Shown one piece after another: positions 8,380-15,400 of a DNA stretch of 41,705 nt. How positions within the stretch are numbered: the stretch's first letter is position 1; each line of letters begins with the position of its first letter. The notes under the pieces were generated by a model. That model ran no database searches, was not told the DNA's origin, and saw only the letters and a list, made by a program, of their open reading frames with translations. Where the stretch lies: positions 1 through 41,705 of the forward strand of contig LADW01000014.1 in the NCBI GenBank assembly GCA_000961695.1, read 5' to 3'. This DNA comes from Hyphomonadaceae bacterium BRH_c29 (GTDB lineage Bacteria > Pseudomonadota > Alphaproteobacteria > Caulobacterales > Hyphomonadaceae). Made by a program: the position numbers and the translations under genes.

Positions 8380-9245
8380 GCTGGCAGCTTGTCCGGGTTG
8401 CGCATGGCGTAGAGCCAGGCGATGCGGCCGTCCGTACCCGGTGCGAGGGTGAGGACGAGATCCACTTTGCCGCCCATCCGGCGGACGAGAGCCGGTGCGC
8501 CATTGGCGAGGCCGGGCTCCATCGACCAGTGCGCGCCATCTTTCAGGGATTTGGCGATGATCGCCATCACGACCTGAACGATCTCTGCCGGACCTTTCAG
8601 CGGACGCAGGGCCGCGCGGGCTTTCTTTCCGCCGTCGGAATATGCCACTGCGCCGGGCGTGAACAGCGACAGCGCGGCCTCGTGGTCCTGTGCTCCGGCA
8701 GCCGCCATGAAGCGTTGCAGCAGGCCGGCGACTTCCTCGGGCGGGGCATCGAAGCGCGGGCCGCTTTCCTGCAAGCGCCGGTGCGCGCGGCTGACCAGTT
8801 GGCGGCAGGCGGCTTCGGACTTCCCCGTGCTCGCGGCGATCTCGTCATAACCGGCATCGAAGGCTTCGCGCAGGATGAAGGCGGCGCGTTCCGTCGGCGT
8901 CAGGCGTTCCATGGCCCAGAGCAGGGCTAGTTCGCATTCCTGCGCGAGAGCGAAACTGTCCTCCACGCTGAGGCTGTCGCTTTCGACCAGCGGTTCGGGC
9001 AGCCAGGGACCGGGATAGGTCTCGCGCCTTGCTCGGGCTGAGCGCAGGGCATCGATGGCGATGCGCGTTGCCGTGCGACGTAGCCACGCGCCGGGGTTTT
9101 CGATGGCTGTATGATCGGCCCGCGCCCAGCGGAGCCACGTGTCCTGCACCGCGTCTTCGGCGCTCGCACGCTCTCCCAGCATGCGGTAGCAGAGGGCGGT
9201 CAGGCCGGGGCGTTCGGCTTCGAAGATCGCGGCGTCAGTCGTCAT
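8376..9245 (-). CDS. ECF41-type RNA polymerase sigma factor with SnoaL-like C-terminal domain
   Basis: The 289-aa product has sigma-70 region 2 (LCYRMLGERASAEDAVQDTWLRW, about residues 18-40) and region 4 (LTPTERAAFILREAFDAGYDEIA...). A fused SnoaL/NTF2-like domain runs from about residue 170. Hallmarks described for group ECF41 are all present: WLPEPL in the linker (81-86), a DGGKK motif (204-208, usual form DGGGK) and NPDKL near the C-terminus (283-287). In that group the C-terminal domain, not an anti-sigma factor, controls activity. ATG at 9245 overlaps the CMD gene stop (ATGA). It is the third gene of a compact operon with a membrane protein and the CMD partner typical of ECF41 loci. Confidence 0.93.
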   Translation of the reverse strand: MTTDAAIFEAERPGLTALCYRMLGERASAEDAVQDTWLRWARADHTAIENPGAWLRRTATRIAIDALRSARARRETYPGPWLPEPLVESDSLSVEDSFALAQECELALLWAMERLTPTERAAFILREAFDAGYDEIAASTGKSEAACRQLVSRAHRRLQESGPRFDAPPEEVAGLLQRFMAAAGAQDHEAALSLFTPGAVAYSDGGKKARAALRPLKGPAEIVQVVMAIIAKSLKDGAHWSMEPGLANGAPALVRRMGGKVDLVLTLAPGTDGRIAWLYAMRNPDKLPA

Positions 9246-9778
9246 GCGGCGAGCTTCACCTGCTTTCCGGCAAAGTCCAGTCTCGTGCACGCCTGCCCGT
9301 GGCCGATGCCGCGTTTGAGGACGGGATAGATGCGCCCGGACGCAGCAGCGAAGGCGCAGGAGAGGGCGGCTTTCTTGCCGAATTCGGCTTCGATTTCACG
9401 GCGCAGATTGTCGGCGGCGAGGTCTCCGGAAATGGCGGCGTTGGCAAACCGGTAGCCGAGGCCCATGGCGCCGGCATCTTCCGGGCGGCCTTCGGCGCAG
9501 GCTTGCAGGGCTTCAGCGTCCGCGCCACCGGCGAGCGCCATGTCGATCACAAGCTGGGCGCACGGGCCACAATCGCCCTCCAGTGTGGAGGCGAGCAGGG
9601 CGCCGGTCCAGACCGGTTGCCCCGCCTTCGGGCCGCGATACTTGTAGAAGTTCGGCAAGCGCGAAAGCGTGTAGGCGGCGCCGGGCGAGATGTCCGCTAT
9701 GTCGTGCATATAGGTCACGTCATAGCGGAAGGCCTGGCCGAACTTGTTGATCTGAGTGTGGAGGAATTTGCGGATCAT
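9242..9778 (-). CDS. Carboxymuconolactone decarboxylase-like (AhpD-fold) protein
   Basis: The 178-aa helical protein contains the redox-type motif CGPC at residues 70-73 (TLEGDCGPCAQLVIDMALAGG), as in AhpD/CMD proteins that act as peroxidase reductants or thiol antioxidants. Genes of this type are the classic neighbours and targets of ECF41 sigma factors (established knowledge). The start ATG 9778 (MIRKFLHTQINKFG) overlaps the upstream membrane-protein stop (ATGA), and its own stop overlaps the sigma start (ATGA). A longer in-frame extension to 9934 lies inside the upstream gene and was rejected. A role in an envelope or oxidative stress response driven by the adjacent sigma factor is likely. 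Confidence 0.85.
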   Translation of the reverse strand: MIRKFLHTQINKFGQAFRYDVTYMHDIADISPGAAYTLSRLPNFYKYRGPKAGQPVWTGALLASTLEGDCGPCAQLVIDMALAGGADAEALQACAEGRPEDAGAMGLGYRFANAAISGDLAADNLRREIEAEFGKKAALSCAFAAASGRIYPVLKRGIGHGQACTRLDFAGKQVKLAA

Positions 9779-10161
9779 CTCGTGATCTCCTTGCGTAGGA
9801 ATAAGAGGGCGGCGGCGAAGGCCAGCCAGGCGGGCAGCTGGATGCCGATCAGGTTGACGAGGGCGATCTGGTCGAAGGGCATGCCGCGTTCGATCCAGAT
9901 CGAAATGTGAAAGAGCGCGTGCAGGCAGGGCCATGCCGCGCCGCAGAGGGCGGCGGTGCGGTCAAGCCTCAGCGCACCATAGGCCAGTGCCCCGGCGCTC
10001 ATCCCGAAGGCGAGCGCGATATCGCGGATGAAGTGCAGATTGAACGGCCCCATCATCGCAACGCCCGGCACGGTCTCGTACCAGTGATGCGGCGTGAACC
10101 ACATGCTCAGCGCCGCGCAGATGTGCAGCGCAGCGATCAGAAAGAGAGCGGGTCTCCACAT
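9775..10161 (-). CDS. Small four-helix integral membrane protein, 128 aa
   Basis: The product starts MWRPALFLIAALHICAALSMWF and has about four hydrophobic segments (residues about 3-22, 45-65, 70-90 and 100-122), with RKEITR at the C-terminus. I do not recognise a named domain with confidence. A clear ribosome-binding site (AGGAGA) precedes ATG 10161. It is the first gene of the operon with the CMD protein and the ECF41 sigma factor. A promoter-like TGTCACA/CGTC pair sits 26-52 bp upstream. As the promoter-proximal gene it is expected to be induced by the sigma factor. Its biochemical role is unknown. Confidence 0.8.
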   Translation of the reverse strand: MWRPALFLIAALHICAALSMWFTPHHWYETVPGVAMMGPFNLHFIRDIALAFGMSAGALAYGALRLDRTAALCGAAWPCLHALFHISIWIERGMPFDQIALVNLIGIQLPAWLAFAAALLFLRKEITR

Positions 10162-10186
10162 GTCTTGTCTCCTGTTTCAGAGGCAA

Positions 10187-10213
10187 GACGAGACAGCGGC
10201 GGAATTTGTGACA
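10187..10213 (-). promoter_or_regulatory. Candidate ECF41-dependent promoter
   Basis: Read on the minus strand, TGTCACA (10213-10207) is followed after exactly 16 bp by CGTC (10190-10187). This is the -35/-10 pair I recall for ECF41 promoters (TGTCACA...CGTC). Transcription would start near 10180, about 20 nt before the ATG at 10161, and would cover the membrane protein, the CMD gene and the sigma gene. The spacing and position strongly suggest autoregulation. Confidence 0.75.
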
Positions 10214-10224
10214 GGCGGGGCTGT

Positions 10225-12093
10225 TTAGGCCTCGGTTTCCAGCGCTTCGGCCGCTTCGAGCCAGATGTGCTCGGCATCGGCGGCGGTTTCGGCGTGGGCG
10301 GCGCGGTCTTTGAGGAGTTTGGCAAGTTCGTCAGGCGACTGACCGCCCTTGGCGAGCGCGGCGTCGATCTTCGCGACAGCGGCGTTGGCCTTTTCCATCC
10401 GCTCTTCTGCTTCGCGCGCCTTTTTCTTGAGGGCAGAGAGGCGCTTCTTGTCTTCCGGGGAGGCGGCGGGCTTCGGCTCTGATTTCTTCACGGGCTTGGC
10501 GTCTTTGGCTTCGGCGCGGTCGGCCTTCATGACGAGGGCGCGATAGTCGGCGAGGTCGCCGTCATAGGTCGTCGCGCGGCCATCCTTGACCAGCCAGAGC
10601 CGGTCAGCGGTTGCCTCTGCCAGATAGATATCGTGCGTGATCAGGAGAACGGCGCCGGGGAAGTCGTTCAGCGCGTAGATCAGCGCTTCGCGGCTGTCGA
10701 TGTCGAGGTGAGAGGTCGGCTCGTCGAGGATCAGGATGTGCGGCGCGCTGTGGGACATGAGGCCGAGGAGGAGGCGCACTTTCTCACCGCCGGAAAGCTT
10801 CTCGACTTTCGTTTCCACTTTTTCCGCATTGAAGCCCATCGCGGCGGCGGCGGCACGCACCTTTGCAGGTGTCGTGTCATTCGGCAGCAGGCGGCGCACG
10901 TGATCCAGCACCGTGTCGCCCTCGGTCAGTTCGTCCAGCTGGTCCTGCGAGAAATAGCCGATGCGGACGGCTTTGGGCGTGACGCGCTTGCCAGCCATCA
11001 GGGGCAGGCGTTCGGCGATGGATTTCACCAGCGTCGTCTTGCCTTGTCCGTTGGCGCCGACAATCGCGATCCGATCATCCGGGTCCAGACGAAGGTTCAC
11101 CTTAGACAGGATCACCGCGTCTTCGCCATAGCCAAGGTCTGCGCCCTGCAGTTCCAGCATGGGCGGGGCGAGCTTGTCGGCGGGCGGCGGGAAGTGGAAG
11201 GGCGTCGTGCGATCCGCGACCGGGATCGAGATGTCCTGCATCTTCTCCAGCATCTTGATGCGCGACTGGGCCTGACGGGCCTTGGAGGCCTTGGCGCGGA
11301 AGCGGTCGACGAAGCTCTGCAGGTGGGCGCGGTCTTTCTCCTGCTTCACCTTCTGGCTTTCCAGCTGGGCGAGCTTGGCGGCGCGCAGTTTCAGCCAGTC
11401 GTCATAGCCGCCCGGCGTGATGGAGAGCTTGCGGTGTTCCAGCGCCATCGTGTGGGTGACGCAGCGGTTCAGCATCTCGCGGTCGTGGCTGACGATCAGG
11501 ACCGTGTACGGATAGCGCTTGATATAGCCTTCCAGCCAGGCGGCGCCTTCAAGGTCCAGATAGTTGGTCGGCTCGTCCAGCAGGAGGAAGTCCGGCTGCG
11601 AGAACAAGACGCCGGCGATCGCGGCGCGCATGCGCCAGCCGCCGGAGAATTCCTTCGTGGCGCGCATCAGGTCTGCGTCAGTGAAGCCGAGCCCGTGCAG
11701 CACTTCGGCGGCGCGCGCCTCGGCTGACCAGGCGTCGATGTCCATCAGGCGTTCGTGGATCTCGCCGATCCGGTTCGGGTCGGTCGCCGTCTCCGATTCC
11801 TGCATCAGGGCGTGGCGTTCCTTGTCGGCGGCGAGCACCACGTCGAGGATTGTCTCATCACTGGGGGCGACTTCCTGCGCGACCCAGCCGAGCCGGGCGC
11901 CGGTGTTCAGGCGGATCGAGGCGTCGCTGGTCGGCCGCTCCACATCTTCGCGGATCAGGCGCAGCAGGGTGGACTTGCCGGTGCCGTTGCGGCCGACAAG
12001 ACCAACTTTCCAGCCGGAAGAGATCTGTGCCGAGGCAGATTCAAACAAGGGCCGGGCTTCGACCTGAAAATCGAGGTTCGTTATGGTGAGCAT
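10225..12093 (-). CDS. ABC-F family ATP-binding protein (Uup/YheS type)
   Basis: This soluble 622-aa protein has two ABC ATPase domains and no membrane segment, so it acts on the ribosome rather than as a transporter. The first domain has Walker A GRNGTGKST, signature FSGGW and Walker B LLLDEPTNYLDLEG. The second has GANGQGKTT, LSGGEKVR and LILDEPTSHLDIDS. The charged linker between them includes KVKQEKDRAHLQSFVDRFRAK. The C-terminal 100 residues are a Lys/Ala/Glu-rich coiled coil (KKRLSALKKKAREAEERME...), as in Uup-type proteins. The start at 12093 (MLTITNLDFQ) is the family start; an upstream ATG at 12120 adds nine residues. The preceding 472 bp hold several hairpins. Confidence 0.93.
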   Translation of the reverse strand: MLTITNLDFQVEARPLFESASAQISSGWKVGLVGRNGTGKSTLLRLIREDVERPTSDASIRLNTGARLGWVAQEVAPSDETILDVVLAADKERHALMQESETATDPNRIGEIHERLMDIDAWSAEARAAEVLHGLGFTDADLMRATKEFSGGWRMRAAIAGVLFSQPDFLLLDEPTNYLDLEGAAWLEGYIKRYPYTVLIVSHDREMLNRCVTHTMALEHRKLSITPGGYDDWLKLRAAKLAQLESQKVKQEKDRAHLQSFVDRFRAKASKARQAQSRIKMLEKMQDISIPVADRTTPFHFPPPADKLAPPMLELQGADLGYGEDAVILSKVNLRLDPDDRIAIVGANGQGKTTLVKSIAERLPLMAGKRVTPKAVRIGYFSQDQLDELTEGDTVLDHVRRLLPNDTTPAKVRAAAAAMGFNAEKVETKVEKLSGGEKVRLLLGLMSHSAPHILILDEPTSHLDIDSREALIYALNDFPGAVLLITHDIYLAEATADRLWLVKDGRATTYDGDLADYRALVMKADRAEAKDAKPVKKSEPKPAASPEDKKRLSALKKKAREAEERMEKANAAVAKIDAALAKGGQSPDELAKLLKDRAAHAETAADAEHIWLEAAEALETEA

Positions 12094-12157
12094 GGGCGGG
12101 GGTGTAACGTCGCCGGGCACGAAAGCAAGGGCGCTTAGGCGCTATCGCGGAAAGGGG

Positions 12158-12212
12158 GCCCGCCATGCCGTTCTCCTGTGGGGGGGCAGGGGGAGGGTGC
12201 GGCATGACGGGC
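12158..12212. repeat. G-rich-loop hairpin repeat, copy A
   Basis: The left arm GCCCGCCATGCCG (12158-12170) pairs with CGGCATGACGGGC (12200-12212), with one mismatch. The 29-nt loop contains CTGTGGGGGGG and GGGGGAGGG. Copy B at 12369-12415 shares the arm core GCCCGCCATGC and the loop start CTGTRGGGGGG. This shows that the two are copies of one small repeat. Confidence 0.7.
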
Positions 12213-12368
12213 AGATCGCTTTGTCCCCGAGGTGCAGTGGGAAAAGGGGAAGTATCCAAAGCGAACGGGATCCGGTTGCCCGGGTTCCAGGGATATGACG
12301 TGGCGGCGGGCCGCTTTATCCAGATTTTTTGCGTGGGGGCTGGCCTGAGGCATTCAGGCGGTGAGAAA

Positions 12369-12415
12369 GCCCGCCATGCTATCTGTAGGGGGGAGGACGG
12401 ATAAGCATGGCGGGC
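12369..12415. repeat. G-rich-loop hairpin repeat, copy B
   Basis: A perfect 12-bp inverted repeat is formed by GCCCGCCATGCT (12369-12380) and AGCATGGCGGGC (12404-12415). The 23-nt loop reads ATCTGTAGGGGGGAGG and then ACGGATA. It is the better-conserved of two related hairpins about 200 bp apart in the same orientation. Confidence 0.75.
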
Positions 12416-12421
12416 GGCTCG

Positions 12422-12458
12422 CCGTTCGGTTTCCAGGGGGAAGAAACGGGGTGAACGG
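12422..12458 (-). terminator. Inverted repeat downstream of the membrane-protein operon
   Basis: CCGTTC (12422-12427) and GTTTC (12429-12433) pair with GAAAC (12443-12447) and GAACGG (12453-12458). The loop is a short G-rich stretch (CAGGGGGAA). Read on the minus strand it follows the last gene of the 12566-16077 operon by about 107 bp. There is no T-run, so it could be a terminator-like or leader structure; the assignment is weak. Confidence 0.35.
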
Positions 12459-12565
12459 GGCCTCTCTCGTCTTGTCCATATGGGTAAATCGAGGGTGGTT
12501 TCCATGCCCCTCACGCGTTTGTGAGACATGTAAAATCGGTAAGGAAATCCGGCAGTCGTCAGGCG

Positions 12566-13054
12566 CTATTTGATGTCCTGCAGCTTGTCCCAGTAATCGA
12601 TGGTTGGCATGTCTGCCATCATCTCGGTGACCATCTTCGTGAAGCCCGAATTGAAATAGGCTGAGGTGAGGTCCCAAAACGCCCGGCCGCGTTCCGTGCC
12701 GAGGACGAAATAGATCACGCCGCGATAGGATTCCCAGGGTTCCTTGTCCATCGCGCCGGCCTTGTATTGCAGCCACTCATATTCGCGGGCGCGCATCTGG
12801 CCGATCATCCAGAAGATCGCCTTGGTCTTCTCCTCGAAGCTCGGCGTTTCGACCTGCGACAGGATGCGGCCGAGTTCCGGGAACTCCACAAATTTGTAGA
12901 CGCCGGTCTGGTCATTCGCGAGCTGGGTCTGCCGCGCTTCCGACCGCAGGAGATTGGTCCCTTGTCTCACCTGCAGGGCGAGGAAGATCAGGGTCGCGGC
13001 GACGACGAGCACACCGGCGATCTGGGCGATATAGGCGATTTGCTCAAGGGTCAT
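12566..13054 (-). CDS. Single-pass membrane protein of unknown function (LALQVRQ type), 162 aa
   Basis: A short N-terminal segment leads into one membrane helix (IAGVLVVAATLIFLALQV, about residues 12-29). It is followed by VRQGTNLLRSEARQTQLAND and a helical domain rich in aromatic residues (FWMIGQMRAREYEWLQYK, RGRAFWDLTSAYFNSGF). Small proteins with a TM helix ending in LALQ[IV]RQNT are widespread in marine Proteobacteria, with no assigned function (established knowledge, recalled). The fourth gene downstream of its relative at 15397-16077, it is the last gene of the five-gene operon, overlapping the upstream stop by ATGA. The two share the anchor, a helical region and the FAK-HWW / RAF-WD type segment. 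Confidence 0.8.
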   Translation of the reverse strand: MTLEQIAYIAQIAGVLVVAATLIFLALQVRQGTNLLRSEARQTQLANDQTGVYKFVEFPELGRILSQVETPSFEEKTKAIFWMIGQMRAREYEWLQYKAGAMDKEPWESYRGVIYFVLGTERGRAFWDLTSAYFNSGFTKMVTEMMADMPTIDYWDKLQDIK

Positions 13055-13833
13055 TGCGTGTCTCCCACCACTGCGCGCAGGCTGTCCCTGATATCCTTGT
13101 TGTTATTGGCGAGAGTGGTAAACGAAGACTTGGCATTCATGGCCTGCAACCGAAGCAGCGGAATGAGTTGAGGGTCCGTACGCAAGGCCTCTGCCCCCTG
13201 TTTAACAAGTTCAGGTGACAGGCCGGTTTCGCAATCATAGTTGAGCTGGCTTCCAATGCCCTCATAGTCGCCGATAGCCATAAATTTGTCGCCACAGGTT
13301 TCCCCCAGAGCCACCTGCACCTCGACCGGAACGCTTTTCCGGAATGCGTCGCGATAGGGCGAGTCCATGCCTTCTCCGCTGGCCGGTGCAATAATGGGCG
13401 TCGTGTAAACGAGAATGGCTGCATCCCGCAGCACCGGGTCCCTGATCAGCGACATGGATCCGGTTGAGGTCAACTCATCGAAGGTCGCACGCTGACGCAC
13501 CCCGCCCTGATATTGTGTCGCGCGGTAGGCGTAGATCAGGAGGTCTTCATCCGACGCGCCGGCTTTGCCTTCAAGAATGGCGAGCGCGCTATCGGCATAG
13601 TCACGGACGGCGCCAAGATAGTCGATGAGGCCTTCGTAATTCCAGGCCTCGACCAGGAGATCGGCTCTGAGCTGCTCGGCAAACGCGTTGCCCCGCTCCC
13701 TATCGTTACGCGCGGCGTTCCAGTTGTTGACCTGGAGGCAAAGGAACACGCCGAGCACAACGATCAGCGTCTCCACCGCGACAGTGAACCAGTCCTGCTT
13801 GCGGAAAGCGTCAGTGATGCGGCGCAGGATCAT
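13051..13833 (-). CDS. DUF6090-like single-pass membrane protein, paralogue C
   Basis: The 260-aa product starts MILRRITDAFRKQDW with a positive cytoplasmic end. One membrane helix (VETLIVVLGVFLCLQVNNWN, about 20-39) follows, then a soluble domain predicted to be extracytoplasmic. The family-type motif FDELTSTGSMSLIRDPVLRDA (118 onward) resembles the SG-L-LI-N-LR segment of DUF6090 proteins. Cys180 (ETCGDK) and Cys201 (YDCET) align exactly with Cys180 and Cys201 of the next paralogue (13830-14612), suggesting a disulphide. Its first 39 residues match the third paralogue (14609-15400) at 34 positions, unlike its direct neighbour, so the gene looks mosaic. ATGA overlaps join it to both neighbours. 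Function is unknown. Confidence 0.85.
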   Translation of the reverse strand: MILRRITDAFRKQDWFTVAVETLIVVLGVFLCLQVNNWNAARNDRERGNAFAEQLRADLLVEAWNYEGLIDYLGAVRDYADSALAILEGKAGASDEDLLIYAYRATQYQGGVRQRATFDELTSTGSMSLIRDPVLRDAAILVYTTPIIAPASGEGMDSPYRDAFRKSVPVEVQVALGETCGDKFMAIGDYEGIGSQLNYDCETGLSPELVKQGAEALRTDPQLIPLLRLQAMNAKSSFTTLANNNKDIRDSLRAVVGDTQ

Positions 13834-14612
13834 GGCGTGATGTCCTCTTCGAACAGCTTTTTCAGCCCGAATGTCCTTATCGTCGCTTCAAGGTCATACG
13901 TTCTGCCTGACACCTGGGCGTTACGCAGTTTCAGTGCTCTTGCGACCTCGGGGTCACTCCGAAGCGCCAGAACGCCTTCTGCCATCTCGTCCGGACTGAC
14001 GGTGAGTGTGCAGGGATAGTCCATCGTGAGCAGCCCGACAGCGGCGCCACCGCTGTCATACTCCTTGTCGCCACAATTCTTGCTGAGGTCATCGTGCAAT
14101 GACGACTCAATCGACATTCGGAAGAGGTCACGATACCGGGACGACTGACCCTCTGAGAGGGTGATGGAAAAGATCGGTGTGTTGTAAATGCCGATCGCGG
14201 TTTCGCGCAGGCCGACATCGGAAATCAGCGCCAGCGACCCTGATGCCACGATCTCGTCAAAGGCCGCCCGTCGGCGTTCATACCAGTTGTACTGGCTCGC
14301 GCGGTAAGCGTTGATCAGAATGGTTTCATCATCCATGCCCACCTTTCCCGACAGCCCCAGATAGGCCGCATTGCCGGCTCTGGACGCAACAGAATTGTAC
14401 TCCAGAAGGGCGGTTGCGTATTCCAGTTCAGCGTGAAGTTCTGCCCTCAACCTTTCGGTATAGACTGCGGCGCGGGCGCGATCCTGACGCGCGGCGTTCC
14501 AGTTGTTCGCCTGAAAACCGGCAAAGACACCGAACACAACGATCAGGAAGTCGATCGCGATAGCGGTCCATTCCTGGTTCTTTACGTGAGAAATGACACG
14601 GCGCAGTATCAT
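13830..14612 (-). CDS. DUF6090-like single-pass membrane protein, paralogue B
   Basis: This 260-aa paralogue aligns without gaps to the protein at 13051-13833. It has MILRRVISHVKNQEW, one membrane helix (IDFLIVVFGVFAGFQANNWN), then NAARQDRARA. Conserved landmarks are YRASQYN and FDEIVASGSLALISDVGLRET. It also has NTPIF, NCGDK with Cys180, Cys201 in YPCTL, and LALRSDPEVARALKL near the end. The anchor segment is the most divergent of the three copies. Start and stop overlap the neighbours through ATGA. The predicted topology is N-terminus inside, with the folded domain in the periplasm. No enzymatic motif is visible, and function is unknown. Confidence 0.85.
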   Translation of the reverse strand: MILRRVISHVKNQEWTAIAIDFLIVVFGVFAGFQANNWNAARQDRARAAVYTERLRAELHAELEYATALLEYNSVASRAGNAAYLGLSGKVGMDDETILINAYRASQYNWYERRRAAFDEIVASGSLALISDVGLRETAIGIYNTPIFSITLSEGQSSRYRDLFRMSIESSLHDDLSKNCGDKEYDSGGAAVGLLTMDYPCTLTVSPDEMAEGVLALRSDPEVARALKLRNAQVSGRTYDLEATIRTFGLKKLFEEDITP

Positions 14613-15400
14613 GGCGTTTGCTCCGCGTTGGATTGGCTTACAGGTCGTCCGTCTCCGGCATATGTGACGAGGCTTGCTGCATAGGTGTCGAGCTTTGCCG
14701 AGACCTGCCCGACATAGATCGTATAGAGGTGCTGGGTGAGCGCCGCATTGCTGACCAGCGCGATGACTTCGGAATTCCCGCAGATGCGGTCCGGCGAGGT
14801 CATCTCGTACTGGTCCAGCCCGGCGATGACGTTGGTTCCGGGGCGGGCTTCCAGGTCACTCTCGGTCATCAGGCGCAGGCCCGCCGCAGTGAAAGTGGCC
14901 TTTTCGGTGTCCTGCTTGACGCGGACATAGCGCTGCCACTGGTTGTCCATGAACGCCATCTGGTCCGCCATTTCGCGGACACTTTCACGAATCTCTGGTG
15001 ACCCGATCAGCGACAGCCGACCCGTCTCAAGCGCCTCGTTTGCCGATGACAGCGAAAAGCGGGGCGGAGCAAAGTCTCCGATGCCCAAGATCAGTCCCTT
15101 CATCTCTTCATCCATGGCAAGACAGGTTTCACTGTTGCCCAGCCGGACGGCGAGACGCTTTGCGTCGGTCAGGATCAATTCGTTCAGTGCGATATAGTCC
15201 GCAATGTCTGCGCGCGTGCCTTGGGCCTCAATACGCAGCCGCGACAACAGGTCAGCCGCATCGCTGCCTGCGACCCGCGCCCCATTCCAGTTGTTGACCT
15301 GCAAACCGATGAACACGCCGAACACGACGATCAGCGTTTCCACCGCGACGGTGAACCAGTCCTGCTTACGGAACGCGTTGGTCAGGCGGCGGAGGATCAT
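14609..15400 (-). CDS. DUF6090-like single-pass membrane protein, paralogue A
   Basis: This is the third member of the tandem family (263 aa). The anchor MILRRLTNAFRKQDW plus VETLIVVFGVFIGLQVNNWN is nearly the same as that of the 13051-13833 gene. The soluble domain diverges: the motif reads NEALETGRLSLIGSPEIRES, and the cysteines are at 93 (SETCLAM) and 207 (RICGNSE). The CG dipeptide is kept, but the second cysteine is at a different place. A C-terminal tail (GDGRPVSQSNAEQTP) is low in complexity. It overlaps its neighbours by ATGA on both sides. A sensor, adaptor or complex-scaffold role is only speculation. Confidence 0.85.
   Translation of the reverse strand: MILRRLTNAFRKQDWFTVAVETLIVVFGVFIGLQVNNWNGARVAGSDAADLLSRLRIEAQGTRADIADYIALNELILTDAKRLAVRLGNSETCLAMDEEMKGLILGIGDFAPPRFSLSSANEALETGRLSLIGSPEIRESVREMADQMAFMDNQWQRYVRVKQDTEKATFTAAGLRLMTESDLEARPGTNVIAGLDQYEMTSPDRICGNSEVIALVSNAALTQHLYTIYVGQVSAKLDTYAASLVTYAGDGRPVSQSNAEQTP

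Larger units (their letters stand above)
12094..12565. other. 472-bp intergenic region rich in hairpins
   Basis: No credible gene was found here; open frames in this interval lack ribosome-binding sites and family resemblance. The region separates the 3' end of a minus-strand membrane-protein operon from the 5' end of the ABC-F gene. It therefore should hold a terminator for the first and a promoter or leader for the second. It contains two related G-rich hairpins (12158-12212 and 12369-12415) and a third inverted repeat (12422-12458). Confidence 0.7.

Noticed and set aside
10633..11727. 364-codon plus-strand open frame
   Set aside because: It lies antisense within the ABC-F gene, whose Walker and signature motifs are intact.
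12041..12529. 162-codon minus-strand open frame over the hairpin-rich gap
   Set aside because: It overlaps the ABC-F start, has no ribosome-binding site, and its product is Pro/Arg-rich without family resemblance.
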